A stretch of DNA of 64,000 nucleotides from JALYNX01 sp963749415 (GCA_963749415.1 CAVVMG010000001.1:1488001-1552000); one strand, 5' to 3'; shown: positions 35,988 through 45,283, numbered from the stretch's first letter. The notes: generated by a model from the sequence alone, not told the origin. Made by a program: numbers and translations.

Positions 35988-37460
35988 GTGGCATCTGAGA
36001 TCGCAACCACCCCTCCCTTGCGTTGGGAGTATGCCGGGTCCCGGGAGTCGGCCGATATTGCAACCATCGATGACCGCTACGGGCTCTTCATCGACGGCGA
36101 GTTCGTCGCACCCAAGTCGGGAAGGCATTTCCCGACAATCAACCCGGCGACCGAGGAGCCGTTGGCCGAAGTGGCCGAGGCGGGTGCGGAGGACGTCGAT
36201 GACGCGGTCACTGCTGCCCGTCGGGCCTTCACCCAGGTATGGGAGCCGATGGAGCCTTCGGAACGAGCCAAGTACGTCTTCCGCATCGCTCGCATGATCC
36301 AGGAGCGCTCCCGGGAGCTGGCAGTGGTGGAGACCCTGGACGGGGGCAAGCCGATCAAGGAGGCCCGGGACGTCGACCTGCCCCTGGTGGCGGGCCACTT
36401 CTTCTACTACGCCGGTTGGGCCGACAAGTTGGAGTACGCCTTCCCCGGGATCCGGCCCCGACCACTCGGCGTGGCCGGCCAGGTGATCCCCTGGAACTTC
36501 CCGTTGCTGATGCTCGCCTGGAAGGTGGCGCCGGCGCTGGCTGCCGGGAACACCGTCGTCCTCAAACCGGCGGAGACCACCCCGCTGACCGCTCTGATCG
36601 TCGCCCAGATCGCCGCCGAGGCCGGGTTGCCACCCGGTGTGCTCAATGTGGTCACCGGAGCCGGAGGCACCGGGGCGGCGGTGGTGGGGCATCCCGATGT
36701 CGACAAGGTCGCCTTCACCGGATCCACCGCGGTGGGCAAATCGATCCAGAGCCAGCTCGCCGGCAGCCACAAGAAGCTGACATTGGAATTGGGGGGCAAG
36801 GCGGCGCATGTGATCTTCGACGACGCCCCCCTCGATCAGGCGATCGAGGGTGTAATCAACGGGATTTTCTTCAACCAGGGCCACGTCTGTTGCGCCGGGA
36901 GCCGACTTCTCGTCCAGGAAAGCATTCACGACCGTTTCGTGGACAAGCTCAAGCGCCGATTGTCCACGCTGCGGGTCGGCGACCCGATGGACAAGAACAC
37001 CGACGTCGGAGCGATAAACAGCCGGGCCCAGCTGGAGAAGATCAACGAGCTGGTCGAGTCGGGGCTGGATGAGGGGGCCGAGATGTTCCAGCCCGACTGC
37101 GTCCTCCCCGACCGCGGGTTCTTCTTCAAGCCGACGCTGTTCACCAATGTCGCCCAATCCCACCGGATAGCCCAGGAGGAGATCTTCGGCCCGGTGCTCT
37201 CGATCCTCTCCTTCCGCACCCCCGAGGAGGCGGTGGAGAAGGCGAACAACACCCCATATGGTCTCTCGGCCGGGGTCTGGACGTCGAAGGGCTCACGGAT
37301 CCTGTGGATGGCCGACCGCCTCCAGGCCGGCGTGGTCTGGGCCAACACCTACAACAAGTTCGATCCCGCCTCGCCGTTCGGGGGATACAAGGAGTCGGGC
37401 TTTGGCCGTGAGGGCGGGCGCCACGGCCTGCTCGCCTATCTCGACTGGGACGAGTCGTGA
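35988..37460 (+). CDS. NAD(P)-dependent aldehyde dehydrogenase
   Basis: A complete 490-residue ALDH. NAD-binding GSTAVGKSI, the general-base Glu in TLELGGKAAHVIF, and the catalytic Cys301 in FNQGHVCCAGSRL are present, as is the C-terminal FGGYKESGFGREGG. Context (2 nt after deoC, coupled to a second ALDH gene) suggests oxidation of acetaldehyde from deoxyribose breakdown. GTG start; its stop overlaps the next GTG. Confidence 0.92.
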   Translation: MASEIATTPPLRWEYAGSRESADIATIDDRYGLFIDGEFVAPKSGRHFPTINPATEEPLAEVAEAGAEDVDDAVTAARRAFTQVWEPMEPSERAKYVFRIARMIQERSRELAVVETLDGGKPIKEARDVDLPLVAGHFFYYAGWADKLEYAFPGIRPRPLGVAGQVIPWNFPLLMLAWKVAPALAAGNTVVLKPAETTPLTALIVAQIAAEAGLPPGVLNVVTGAGGTGAAVVGHPDVDKVAFTGSTAVGKSIQSQLAGSHKKLTLELGGKAAHVIFDDAPLDQAIEGVINGIFFNQGHVCCAGSRLLVQESIHDRFVDKLKRRLSTLRVGDPMDKNTDVGAINSRAQLEKINELVESGLDEGAEMFQPDCVLPDRGFFFKPTLFTNVAQSHRIAQEEIFGPVLSILSFRTPEEAVEKANNTPYGLSAGVWTSKGSRILWMADRLQAGVVWANTYNKFDPASPFGGYKESGFGREGGRHGLLAYLDWDES

Positions 37461-38305
37461 GCCGGCTCGATGTTCGCAAGACCTACAAGCTGTACATAGG
37501 CGGCAAGTTCCCCCGCTCCGAGTCGGGACGCTCCTATCCGGCGCTCGCCGCCGACGGTGAGGTGCTGGCCCGGGTCGCACAGGGGAGTCGCAAGGACCTC
37601 CGCGACGCGGTGCGGGTGGCACGGGAAGCCGGCCCGGGCTGGGCCGGGACCAGCGGGTACAACCGGGGCCAGGTCCTGTACCGGGTCGCAGAGACGCTGG
37701 AGGACCGGGGTGGGACCTTCGTCGAGCAGCTCCAGGCGGTGGGAGTCGGCAAGAGGGCGGCTGCTGCAGAGGTTGGAGCTGCCGTCGATCGCATGGTCTG
37801 GTACGCAGGATGGGCCGACAAATTCGCCCAGATCTACGGCAACCTCAACCCGGTGGCCGGTCCCTTCTTCAACATCTCGGCGCCCGAGCCCACGGGGGTG
37901 GTCGGTGTGATCGCTCCCGAAGAGCCTTCCCTGCTCGGCCTGGTCTCGGAGTTGGCGCCGGTGCTGGTGCCGGGAAACACGGCTGTGGTCCTCGCCTCGG
38001 AGCGCATCCCGATGCCGGCGATCACGTTCACCGAGGTTCTCAACAGCTCGGACGTCCCCGGTGGAGTCGTCAACGTGCTCACCGGCCATAAGGACGAGTT
38101 GATCCCCTGGCTCGCCGACCACATGGATGTCAACGCCATCGCCGCCGGAGGGGCCACATCCGAGCAGGCGATGAGGGTCCAGGAAGGAGCGGTGCACAAC
38201 GTGAAGCGGGTGGTGATGCCTTCCGGGAACGGCTCCACCCAGAGCCCGTATCGCATCGCTGCGTTCACCGAGACCAAGACGGTCTGGCACCCAAAGGGTC
38301 TGTGA
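37457..38305 (+). CDS. Half-length aldehyde dehydrogenase paralogue, no catalytic Cys
   Basis: A 282-residue protein homologous to the N-terminal part of ALDH (KTYKLYIGGKFPRSESGRSYP, VDRMVWYAGWADKFAQIYGNLNPVAGP, GVVGVIAPEEPSLLGLVSELAPVLVPGN). It ends near where the catalytic domain should begin, so both the catalytic Cys and the Glu motif are missing. The frame is clean and coupled by GTGA/GTGA overlaps on both sides, so it looks like a maintained gene rather than a decaying one. A structural partner of the preceding full-length enzyme is plausible (inference). Confidence 0.85.
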   Translation: MSRLDVRKTYKLYIGGKFPRSESGRSYPALAADGEVLARVAQGSRKDLRDAVRVAREAGPGWAGTSGYNRGQVLYRVAETLEDRGGTFVEQLQAVGVGKRAAAAEVGAAVDRMVWYAGWADKFAQIYGNLNPVAGPFFNISAPEPTGVVGVIAPEEPSLLGLVSELAPVLVPGNTAVVLASERIPMPAITFTEVLNSSDVPGGVVNVLTGHKDELIPWLADHMDVNAIAAGGATSEQAMRVQEGAVHNVKRVVMPSGNGSTQSPYRIAAFTETKTVWHPKGL

Positions 38306-39258
38306 CCCGGCTCGACTCCCTGAAGTTCAGCTATCCGGAGGTGGGCGCCACTCGGTCCCTCGACGTCTCCGGTCCGCCCATGGAGAGCGATCACTATCGA
38401 GTTTTCGATGAGACCTGGGTCGTGGGCGCCGACCGTTCCCAATTCGAAGCAGCCTCGGAGTGCTTGATGACCCTCGACATGCATCGGGCCGCCGGGCTGG
38501 CGGTGAGGATGGGGCCTGACCTGGTGGAGGAGGGCTCCGCCTTCACACTTGGCATCGGGATTGGCCCATTTCGGATCGACGCTCCGTGCCGGGTGGTGTA
38601 CACACTCGATGACACTGCGGATCGCTCAGGGTTCGCATACGGCACGCTGGTGGGGCACCCGGAGCGCGGCGAGGCGCGCTTCGAGCTGACGCACGACGAA
38701 GGGCAGCGGCAGGTCCGCTTCAGGATCGCAACGTTTTCCCGACCTGCCTCCCTGTTGGCTCGACTCGGGGGAGCGGTGACCCGTTTCGCGCAGCGACAGG
38801 CCAACAAGAGATATCTGGCCGCGATCGACGCCGCGTGCTCCCCGGACGACGCGGCAGAGCTCGATCGGCATTTCGCTCTCCCACGGCTTCTGGTCGGATT
38901 GGCCTTGACGGTCGCGAGCCTGTCCATCGTTGTCTGGGACATTTCCCGACTGTCGGGTCATCCGGGCGCGCTCGGGATCGCAGCCTTCCTGTCGCTGGCG
39001 GTTGTCCCCTTGGCCACCCTGGCGAGGATCGTGCCTTCCAGCCGCGCCGAGCTCGCCCGCAGCCGCATCGGGCCCAAACCAACCCTGAAGGTCTGGTTGC
39101 TGGCCGCGGCATGGGTGGTCGCGTTCCTCGCCCTCATCTATTCGGTCCCTCTCGCCTTGCGCGTGATGGCAGTTCCGGCTGCCGTGTCGGTCCTGGTGAT
39201 CGGGATCCGGTTCGCGTGGCGTGGGGCGAGAACGCTCTTGGCTCAGAAGGGCATCTAG
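38302..39258 (+). CDS. DUF1990-like domain fused to a membrane domain
   Basis: A 318-residue protein. Residues 1 to about 175 match DUF1990 (YndH-like): FSYPEVGATRS, MHRAAGLAVRMG, FRIDAPCRVVYTLDD, GFAYGTLVGHPERGEARFEL and IATFSRPASLLARLGG. Residues about 193-318 add four hydrophobic helices (LLVGLALTVASLSIVVWDI, GIAAFLSLAVVPLATLARI, VWLLAAAWVVAFLALIYSV, VMAVPAAVSVLVIGIRF), not usual for this family as I know it. GTG overlaps the half-ALDH stop, so it shares the deoC operon. Function is unknown. Confidence 0.78.
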   Translation: MTRLDSLKFSYPEVGATRSLDVSGPPMESDHYRVFDETWVVGADRSQFEAASECLMTLDMHRAAGLAVRMGPDLVEEGSAFTLGIGIGPFRIDAPCRVVYTLDDTADRSGFAYGTLVGHPERGEARFELTHDEGQRQVRFRIATFSRPASLLARLGGAVTRFAQRQANKRYLAAIDAACSPDDAAELDRHFALPRLLVGLALTVASLSIVVWDISRLSGHPGALGIAAFLSLAVVPLATLARIVPSSRAELARSRIGPKPTLKVWLLAAAWVVAFLALIYSVPLALRVMAVPAAVSVLVIGIRFAWRGARTLLAQKGI

Positions 39259-39320
39259 CCACTGCTGACCCCCGGGTCGGTTCGGTTCGTTAGCCTGCCC
39301 GCCCTGTCAGGACCGATGCG

Positions 39321-40340
39321 TTGACTGCAAACTCAAACGACAAGACTGCCCCTTCGCCGGTCACCTGGGGCGTGCTCGGCGTTGCCGGGATCGCCGTGCA
39401 CAAGGTCATACCGGCGATGCAGGCGACGGGCACCACTCCGGTCACGGCGATTGCCTCGCGCTCCTCGGGCAAGGCGGAGGAGGCGGCGGTGGCCCTCGGC
39501 ATCGACAGGGCTTATGGCTCCTACGAGGAGTTGCTCGCCGATGAGGACATCGAGGCGGTGTACATCCCGCTCCCCAACCATCTCCACTCCGAGTGGACGG
39601 AGAAGGCGGCGGTGGCGGGCAAACACGTCCTCTGCGAGAAGCCGCTCGCGATGGGCAGCGCCCAGGCCAGGCAGATGATCGACATATGCGACCGCGCCGG
39701 CGTGAAGCTCATGGAGGCCTTCATGTATCGGCTCCATCCGATGTGGGTGGAGGCGCGACGCCTCATCGATTCGGGAGCGATCGGCGAGCTCCTCGCCGTG
39801 CAGTCGTTCTTCTCGTACCGCAACATCGACCCCGACAACATCCGCAACATCGCCGACTTCGGAGGTGGTGCCCTGATGGACATCGGTTGTTACCCGGTGA
39901 ATGTCTCCCGAATGCTCTTCGGTTCCGAGCCGACCGGTGTGAAGGCGTTCATTCGCCGCGATCCCGATTTCGGGACCGATGTCGTCACCTCAGCCGTACT
40001 CGACTTCGGCGGTCGGCAGGCGACGTTCACCTGCTCCACACAGATCGAAGACAACCAGAGCGTGGAGATCGTGGGTACCAGCGGCCGGCTCGAGATCGAG
40101 ATTCCGTTCAACATTCCTCCCGACCGGCCCACCAGGCTGTTCCAATTCGGCGGTGGAAATCCGCCGGCAGCCCCGAATGTCGAGGTCCACGAATTCGCCG
40201 CGGCGGACCAGTACGGCATCCAGGCCGAAGCCTTCTCCCGGGCCATTCGCGGCGACATCCCGGTACCGACCGATCCCGCCGATGCTGTCGCCAACCTGGT
40301 GGTGATGGAGCGCATCGTCGCCGACTCGCTGGTCGCCTGA
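39321..40340 (+). CDS. Gfo/Idh/MocA-family oxidoreductase
   Basis: A 339-residue NAD(P)-dependent oxidoreductase: N-terminal Rossmann fold (WGVLGVAGIAVHKVIPAM), the family EKP motif (HVLCEKPLAM) and a C-terminal domain with GGGALMDIGCYPVN. Sugars and inositols are typical substrates. TTG at 39321 is used because the nearby ATG (39315) is followed at once by a stop; AGGA lies about 8 nt upstream. It overlaps the kinase gene by 1 nt, suggesting a joint sugar pathway. Confidence 0.88.
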   Translation: MTANSNDKTAPSPVTWGVLGVAGIAVHKVIPAMQATGTTPVTAIASRSSGKAEEAAVALGIDRAYGSYEELLADEDIEAVYIPLPNHLHSEWTEKAAVAGKHVLCEKPLAMGSAQARQMIDICDRAGVKLMEAFMYRLHPMWVEARRLIDSGAIGELLAVQSFFSYRNIDPDNIRNIADFGGGALMDIGCYPVNVSRMLFGSEPTGVKAFIRRDPDFGTDVVTSAVLDFGGRQATFTCSTQIEDNQSVEIVGTSGRLEIEIPFNIPPDRPTRLFQFGGGNPPAAPNVEVHEFAAADQYGIQAEAFSRAIRGDIPVPTDPADAVANLVVMERIVADSLVA

Positions 40341-41761
40341 TGGCCCTGTCCGGCCTCGTCGCTGGCGTGGACTGCTCCACCCAGTCGACCAAGGTTCTCC
40401 TGGTCGACCTGGAGACGGGTCAGGTGGTGGCGAAGGGCAGGTCGGAGCACGAGGTCACCGGGATAGGCGGAACCCGGGAGACCGACCCGGCCGTGTGGTG
40501 GACGGCACTGCGGGCCGCGTTCGAGGAGACCGGGAGGGCGGGTGACGTCAGCGCCCTGTCGATCGCAGGGCAGCAGCACGGCCTCGTCACACTCGACTCG
40601 GAGGATCAGCCACTTCGCCCGGCGATGCTGTGGAACGACACACGCTCCGCCGGCCAGGCGCAACGGCTCACCGCGGCGTGGGGCGCCGATGAGTGGGCAG
40701 ACCGAATCGGAATCGTCCCGGTCGCCTCGTTCACCATCACCAAATGGCAATGGTTGATCGACAACGAGCCGGACATAGCCCAGGCGACGAGGAAGGTCCT
40801 CCTTCCCCACGACTATCTGACGTTTCGCATCACCGGCGAGCATGCCACCGACCGGGGCGATGCGTCCGGGACCGGCTGGTGGTCCTCGAATACCGAGGGC
40901 TACTCGTCCGAGGCGTTGGACCTGGTCGGGCTCGATCACCGGCTCCTCCCTTCGTTGACCGCCCCGGGTGCCCCTTCCGGAGAGGTGACAGCTCAGGCCG
41001 CAGAGGCCATCGGGTTGCGGGCCGGGACCCCGGTCGCCGGGGGCACGGGTGACAACATGGGAGCAGCCTTAGGGCTCGGACTGCGTCCCGGCCGGCCCGT
41101 GGTGAGCTTGGGAACGTCGGGGACGATCTATGCGGTCTCCGAGTCCCGCATCGTCGACCCGAGCGGGGTGGTGGCCGGGTTCGCCACCGCTGATCGCGGC
41201 TTCCTTCCGCTTGCCGCGACGCTCAATTGCACGCTCGCGGTCGATCGGTTCGCCGGCTGGCTCGGCCTCGACCGGGAACAGGTCTCGGATTCGACCGAGG
41301 TCGTCGTGCTTCCCTATCTGGATGGGGAGCGAACGCCGAACCTCCCAACAGCTGCCGGAAGTATCCACGGCCTGCGACATCACACCCCGCCTGAGGAGAT
41401 CCTGCTCGCGGCATATCAGGGAGCTGCCGCTTCGTTGCTGGAGGCGATGTCTGCCATCTCAGATGCCGGCTCCGGGATACCCGACAATGCGCCGCTGGTT
41501 CTCATCGGGGGCGGGGCGAGGGGCAAAGCCTGGCAACGAGTCATCGCCGACCTCGCACAACGCAGGCTCGTGGTACCCGAATTGGATGAGCCGGTGGCGA
41601 TGGGAGCCGCCATCCAGGCGGCGGCGATGTTCACCGGCACGGGGTGCTCGGACATCGCAGAGGCATGGTCGACGATCGACGGGCCGATGGTCGAGCCCTC
41701 TCGTCCTGCGGACGACACCATGAGCCGGATCAGGGAGGTCAGAAGCACAGTTGCCCCATGA
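40340..41761 (+). CDS. FGGY carbohydrate kinase, xylulokinase-like
   Basis: A 473-residue kinase: N-terminal phosphate loop VAGVDCSTQSTKVLLVD, substrate region ISIAGQQHGLV-like (LSIAGQQHGLVTLD) with MLWNDTRS, ATP-binding GGTGDNMGAALGLGL and VSLGTSGTIY, the xylulokinase-type LDGERTPNLP, and GGGARGKAWQRVIAD. Xylulose or a similar ketose is likely. ATG overlaps the stop of the oxidoreductase gene, so product of one may feed the other. Confidence 0.88.
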   Translation: MALSGLVAGVDCSTQSTKVLLVDLETGQVVAKGRSEHEVTGIGGTRETDPAVWWTALRAAFEETGRAGDVSALSIAGQQHGLVTLDSEDQPLRPAMLWNDTRSAGQAQRLTAAWGADEWADRIGIVPVASFTITKWQWLIDNEPDIAQATRKVLLPHDYLTFRITGEHATDRGDASGTGWWSSNTEGYSSEALDLVGLDHRLLPSLTAPGAPSGEVTAQAAEAIGLRAGTPVAGGTGDNMGAALGLGLRPGRPVVSLGTSGTIYAVSESRIVDPSGVVAGFATADRGFLPLAATLNCTLAVDRFAGWLGLDREQVSDSTEVVVLPYLDGERTPNLPTAAGSIHGLRHHTPPEEILLAAYQGAAASLLEAMSAISDAGSGIPDNAPLVLIGGGARGKAWQRVIADLAQRRLVVPELDEPVAMGAAIQAAAMFTGTGCSDIAEAWSTIDGPMVEPSRPADDTMSRIREVRSTVAP

Positions 41762-41765
41762 TGCG

Positions 41766-42642
41766 ATGGAGTCTGATGTCATCCCGGTCACTGTTCCGCT
41801 CGACCTGAGGCGGGCCCTGCGGCCGCTCCACGGCTGGTTCGCAAAGGACGGCTGGTGGAAGACCGCGAGGACACCTGAGGGCAGCGGCTCCCTTCGCATC
41901 TCCCGCACCACCCAGGGGTTGGTGGGGCACGCCTGGGGCGACGGCAGCAATTGGCTGCTCGCCCGGCTTGGTTCGTTTGCCGGCCTCGACGACGACCCGA
42001 CCCGGTTCGAGACCGATCATCCATTGGTCGGTGAGCTTCATCGCCTCCACCCCGGAATGCGCTTCGGAAAGAACGGCCTCGTCTTCGACGCCCTGGTCAC
42101 TGCAATCACGGGCCAGAAGGTCACCGGCGCCGAGGCCGCTGCGGCGGGTGCCGGGCTGCGACGAGTTTTTGCCGACGATGCGCCGGGGCCCAATTCCGGG
42201 CTCCGCCTACCACCCGACCCCGACCGCATGGCGGCGGCCCCATATTGGGCCTACCACGAGCTGCACCTGGAGCGGCGCCGGGCCGAGACGTTGCGCCGGG
42301 TCGCCGACCGACCATGCCGCCATCGGGATGCTGGGCGAGTTGCCGGTTGGCGAGGCCGCCGCCCGTCTCGCCGCGTATCCCGGAGTCGGGCCGTGGACGG
42401 TGGCCAAGACCCTGGTGGTGTCGCACGGCGATCCGGATCAGGTCGAGGTCGGCGACTTCCACGTCAAGCACATCGTGGTCCACCATCTGACGGGCCGGCC
42501 CCGTGGCTCCGACGAGGAGATGCTCGCACTTCTCGAGCCATTCCGCCCCCATCGGGGCCGGGTCATCCGCCTGCTCCACACCCTCGGTCACGAGCCGAAG
42601 TTCGGTCCGAAGGTTCGGGCCCGGGACTTCACCCGAAGCTGA
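41766..42642 (+). pseudogene. Second AlkA-type DNA glycosylase, broken by a 4-bp duplication
   Basis: The N-terminal half (LRPLHGWFAKDGWWKTARTPEG, VTAITGQKVTGAEA, LERRRAETLRRVAD) is in one frame. The C-terminal half (HAAIGMLGELPVGEAAARLAAYPGVGPWTVAKTLVV, GDFHVKHIVVHHLTGRP) is in another and contains the helix-hairpin-helix (YPGVGPWTV) and the likely catalytic Asp in VGDFHVKH. The break is a tandem CGAC-CGAC at 42305-42312; removing one copy restores one frame of about 290 residues. It is distinct in sequence from the broken AlkA near 29.6-30.2 kb. Confidence 0.82.
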
Positions 42643-43793
42643 TGATCGATCCGGCCAGCATCACCCTTACCGAACTCGAGGACGACCCTCATCCCATCCT
42701 CGCCGACCTGCTCCGTCACTATCCGGTGTGCCACATACCGAGCATGGACATGTGGCTAGTCACCCGCTGGGATGACGTGGTCTACGTCTGCGAGCACCCC
42801 GAACTGTTCTCGGCCAACACCGACCCGAGTTGGCTGCGCGACTGTCTCGGGGAGAACATGCTCACCCTCGACGGCGAGAGGCACGACCGGCTTGCCAACG
42901 GGATGCGTCCTTCCTTCTCCGGGACCGAAGCGGGAAAGGCGGTGAGGGAGTCGCTGCCGGCGATGCTCGACGGTCTCATCGACGAGTTTGTGGCATCCGG
43001 CTCCACCGACCTCATGGTCTCCTATGCCGAGCCGCTGGCCAACCTGACATTGCTCAATGCATTGGGGATGACCTCGGTGGCGTGGCAGGAGCTTGCCGGG
43101 TGGTGCCGCGGGGTGATCACCGGCATCTCCAACTTCGAGAACGACCAGGAGAAGGCAGACCTCGCCGCGCTGGCCCACCGAGAGCTCGGGGAAGCCCTGG
43201 ATCGGGAGCTGGGCCGACTGTCAGAGGAACCCGACGAAAGCGGCCTGTCCCATTTCCTGCGCGCCGGGTTCGCCCGGGACGAGATAGTCAACAACGTACG
43301 GCTCATGATCTCCGGAGGGATCAATGAGCCACGCGACGGTGTTGGCCTCGTCATGTATGTCCTCCTCAGCGATCCGGCGCTGTTGAGCCAGGTCGGTGAG
43401 GACCGAGCAGTCCTGCGCAAGGTGATCGAGGAGACTCTTCGACTCCACACACCGGTGGGGACGGCTACCCGCCAGGCGACGCGTGAACTGAAGCTGTCTG
43501 GGGTGTCTATCCCCGAAGGGTCGGTGGTCGCCGCCGTGCTCACTGCGGCCAACCGAGACCCGTCGCGTTGGTCGGAGCCGAACCGGTTCCGACTTGATCG
43601 TGGTGAGGGCTCTCACATCGCTTTCTCGCTCGGTGAGCATCGCTGCCTCGGCGAATGGCTGGCCCGCCAGCAGGTGAGGATCGGGGTGGAACGGCTCCTC
43701 GACCGACTGCCGGGGATCCGGCTAACCGGCGAGGTGAAGCTCCACGGTTTTGAGTTTCGGGGCCCGGTCGCCCTGGAGGTCGCTTGGGGTTGA
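42642..43793 (+). CDS. Cytochrome P450
   Basis: A 383-residue soluble P450. The haem-binding loop is FSLGEHRCLGEWLA with Cys335 as thiolate ligand; the K-helix ExxR is EETLR. The I-helix reads MISGGINEPRDGVG and lacks the usual acid-alcohol (E/D-T) pair, a variant known in some bacterial P450 groups. ATG overlaps the glycosylase stop. Substrate unknown; the flanking glutamine-synthetase-like cluster and second P450 suggest a role in amine or xenobiotic oxidation (inference). Confidence 0.92.
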   Translation: MIDPASITLTELEDDPHPILADLLRHYPVCHIPSMDMWLVTRWDDVVYVCEHPELFSANTDPSWLRDCLGENMLTLDGERHDRLANGMRPSFSGTEAGKAVRESLPAMLDGLIDEFVASGSTDLMVSYAEPLANLTLLNALGMTSVAWQELAGWCRGVITGISNFENDQEKADLAALAHRELGEALDRELGRLSEEPDESGLSHFLRAGFARDEIVNNVRLMISGGINEPRDGVGLVMYVLLSDPALLSQVGEDRAVLRKVIEETLRLHTPVGTATRQATRELKLSGVSIPEGSVVAAVLTAANRDPSRWSEPNRFRLDRGEGSHIAFSLGEHRCLGEWLARQQVRIGVERLLDRLPGIRLTGEVKLHGFEFRGPVALEVAWG

Positions 43794-43796
43794 CGG

Positions 43797-45083
43797 TCAG
43801 TAGTAAGGGAGGTACTCCCGGATCTCCCAGTCGGTGGTGTGAGTGGAGAAGCGCTCCCATTCGGCCCGCTTGACGGCGAGGAAACCCTCGACATACGCAG
43901 GGGAGAAGGCCTCCACGAATTCCTTGTCACGCTCCAGCGCATCGAGCGCCGCCCCCAGGTCGGGCGGGCAACAGGTGTCGGTGTCGGCCCCGGTGATGCA
44001 GTCCTGGCTCTCGGCGGGCGGGCACTCCATCTCGAGGCGCACCCCGCGCAGTGCGGACACCAGGGTGGCAGCCGCAGCCAGGTGCAAGGAGGCGGCACCG
44101 TCGGCGAGCCGATGCTCGAGCCGGATGCCGGAGTCGGTGGCCGGGGGTACGCGAAGCGCCACACCGCGATGGTCGTAGCCCCAGTTGGCGTAATAGCCGT
44201 TGAGTGAGGCTGGTTGGAGCCGCTTGTACGCGTTGACCGTCGGTGCCACCAGGGCGGTCATCGAAACGTGGTCATTGACGATCCCGGCGATGCATTGCCG
44301 GGCCAGCTCGCTGAGTCGATCAGGGGCGGAGTCGTCGATGAGCGCATTGCGGCCCTGATCGTCGATGAGGGAGACGTTGACATGGATGCCACTCCCTCCG
44401 CGCTCGGTGATCGGCTTGCCCATGAATGCCAGGAGGAGTCCGCGCTTGGCCGCGATCTCCTTGGCCATCACCTTGAACAGAAAGGCGTCGTCGCACGCCT
44501 CGAGGGCCTCTCCGTAACGAAGTGTCAGTTCGAACTGCCCGTCGTCATACTCGGAATTGACCGACTCCAGCTCCAGGCCGACCTCCCGGGCGGTCTCCAT
44601 GATCTCCTGGATCGTGCCCGTGGGGTCGACCGCGGTGCCGGTGCCGTAGACGTAGGAGCCGGGGGTATATATCGGCTGCCATCCCCGGTCACCGTCTGGC
44701 TCGAAGAGGAAGGCTTCGAGCTCGAAGCCGACCATGGGATTCAACCCCAGCTCTCGCCACTCGCCGACGACACGCTCCAGGATCGAGCGGGGGGCGAGCT
44801 CGACCGGTGCCCCGTTCTTGGAGATCGAAGCCACCACGACACCGGTGCCCGGCTCCCACCCGGGCCGGACATCGTCCATGGAGAAGCGCGCCTCGACATC
44901 GGGGAAGCTCTCATGGTGGGCACCGGGATGGGGGATCATCACCCGGTTGAGCTGGAGGGAGAACAGAGCCACGCAGTGATTGCTGCCCTCCGCAGCTCTT
45001 GCGCCGGAGAGATACTTCCCTCGAGCCAATCCGAGATGATCCGGCCAGAGGAACCGAACCCGGTCGTAACTCGCCTCGCTCAG
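43797..45083 (-). CDS. Glutamine-synthetase-family gamma-glutamyl ligase, probable CTG start
   Basis: A 428-residue GS-fold ligase with the ATP/metal motifs GFELEAFLFE, ESVNSEYDDGQFELTLRYGEAL, GSGIHVNVSL and the C-terminal RLEHRLADGAASLHLAAAA. It diverges from housekeeping GS and resembles enzymes that gamma-glutamylate amines. The conserved N-terminus (RVRFLWPDHLGLARGKYL) extends upstream of the first usable TTG (45029), and no ATG/GTG/TTG lies further up in the frame. CTG at 45083 has AGGAG 6 nt upstream and fits. Transcribed divergently from the amidotransferase gene. Confidence 0.85.
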   Translation of the reverse strand: MSEASYDRVRFLWPDHLGLARGKYLSGARAAEGSNHCVALFSLQLNRVMIPHPGAHHESFPDVEARFSMDDVRPGWEPGTGVVVASISKNGAPVELAPRSILERVVGEWRELGLNPMVGFELEAFLFEPDGDRGWQPIYTPGSYVYGTGTAVDPTGTIQEIMETAREVGLELESVNSEYDDGQFELTLRYGEALEACDDAFLFKVMAKEIAAKRGLLLAFMGKPITERGGSGIHVNVSLIDDQGRNALIDDSAPDRLSELARQCIAGIVNDHVSMTALVAPTVNAYKRLQPASLNGYYANWGYDHRGVALRVPPATDSGIRLEHRLADGAASLHLAAAATLVSALRGVRLEMECPPAESQDCITGADTDTCCPPDLGAALDALERDKEFVEAFSPAYVEGFLAVKRAEWERFSTHTTDWEIREYLPYY

Positions 45084-45283
45084 AACCTTCTCCTGTGGGA
45101 CTCGATGGTTAGTGGCCCGCCGCAGAAATACTGGTGGCGTCTCTCCGGCCCTCGACGCCCCTGGCCGTGTCGAAGTGCTCGCCGCAGCTCCCCGGCTGCG
45201 ACTGCGCGCTTCTCCTTGCCAGATGACGCCGATGGCTCGGAGACACCCTCACCCTATTTCTCCGACAGACCACTCAGAAACAG

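Noticed and set aside
36239..37072. Overlapping plus-strand frame inside the ALDH gene
   Set aside because: ALDH motifs are continuous in the other frame; this one is low-complexity Arg/Gly.
42245..42490. Other short plus-strand frames around the glycosylase break, considered as separate small genes
   Set aside because: The two halves align as consecutive parts of one HhH-GPD protein, so a single broken gene explains the region.
41751..42641. A single 680-residue reading frame joining the glycosylase and the P450
   Set aside because: After the CGAC duplication the frame encodes an Arg-rich tail until the P450 ATG. The P450 has its own overlapping start at 42642, and the true glycosylase C-terminus is in another frame.
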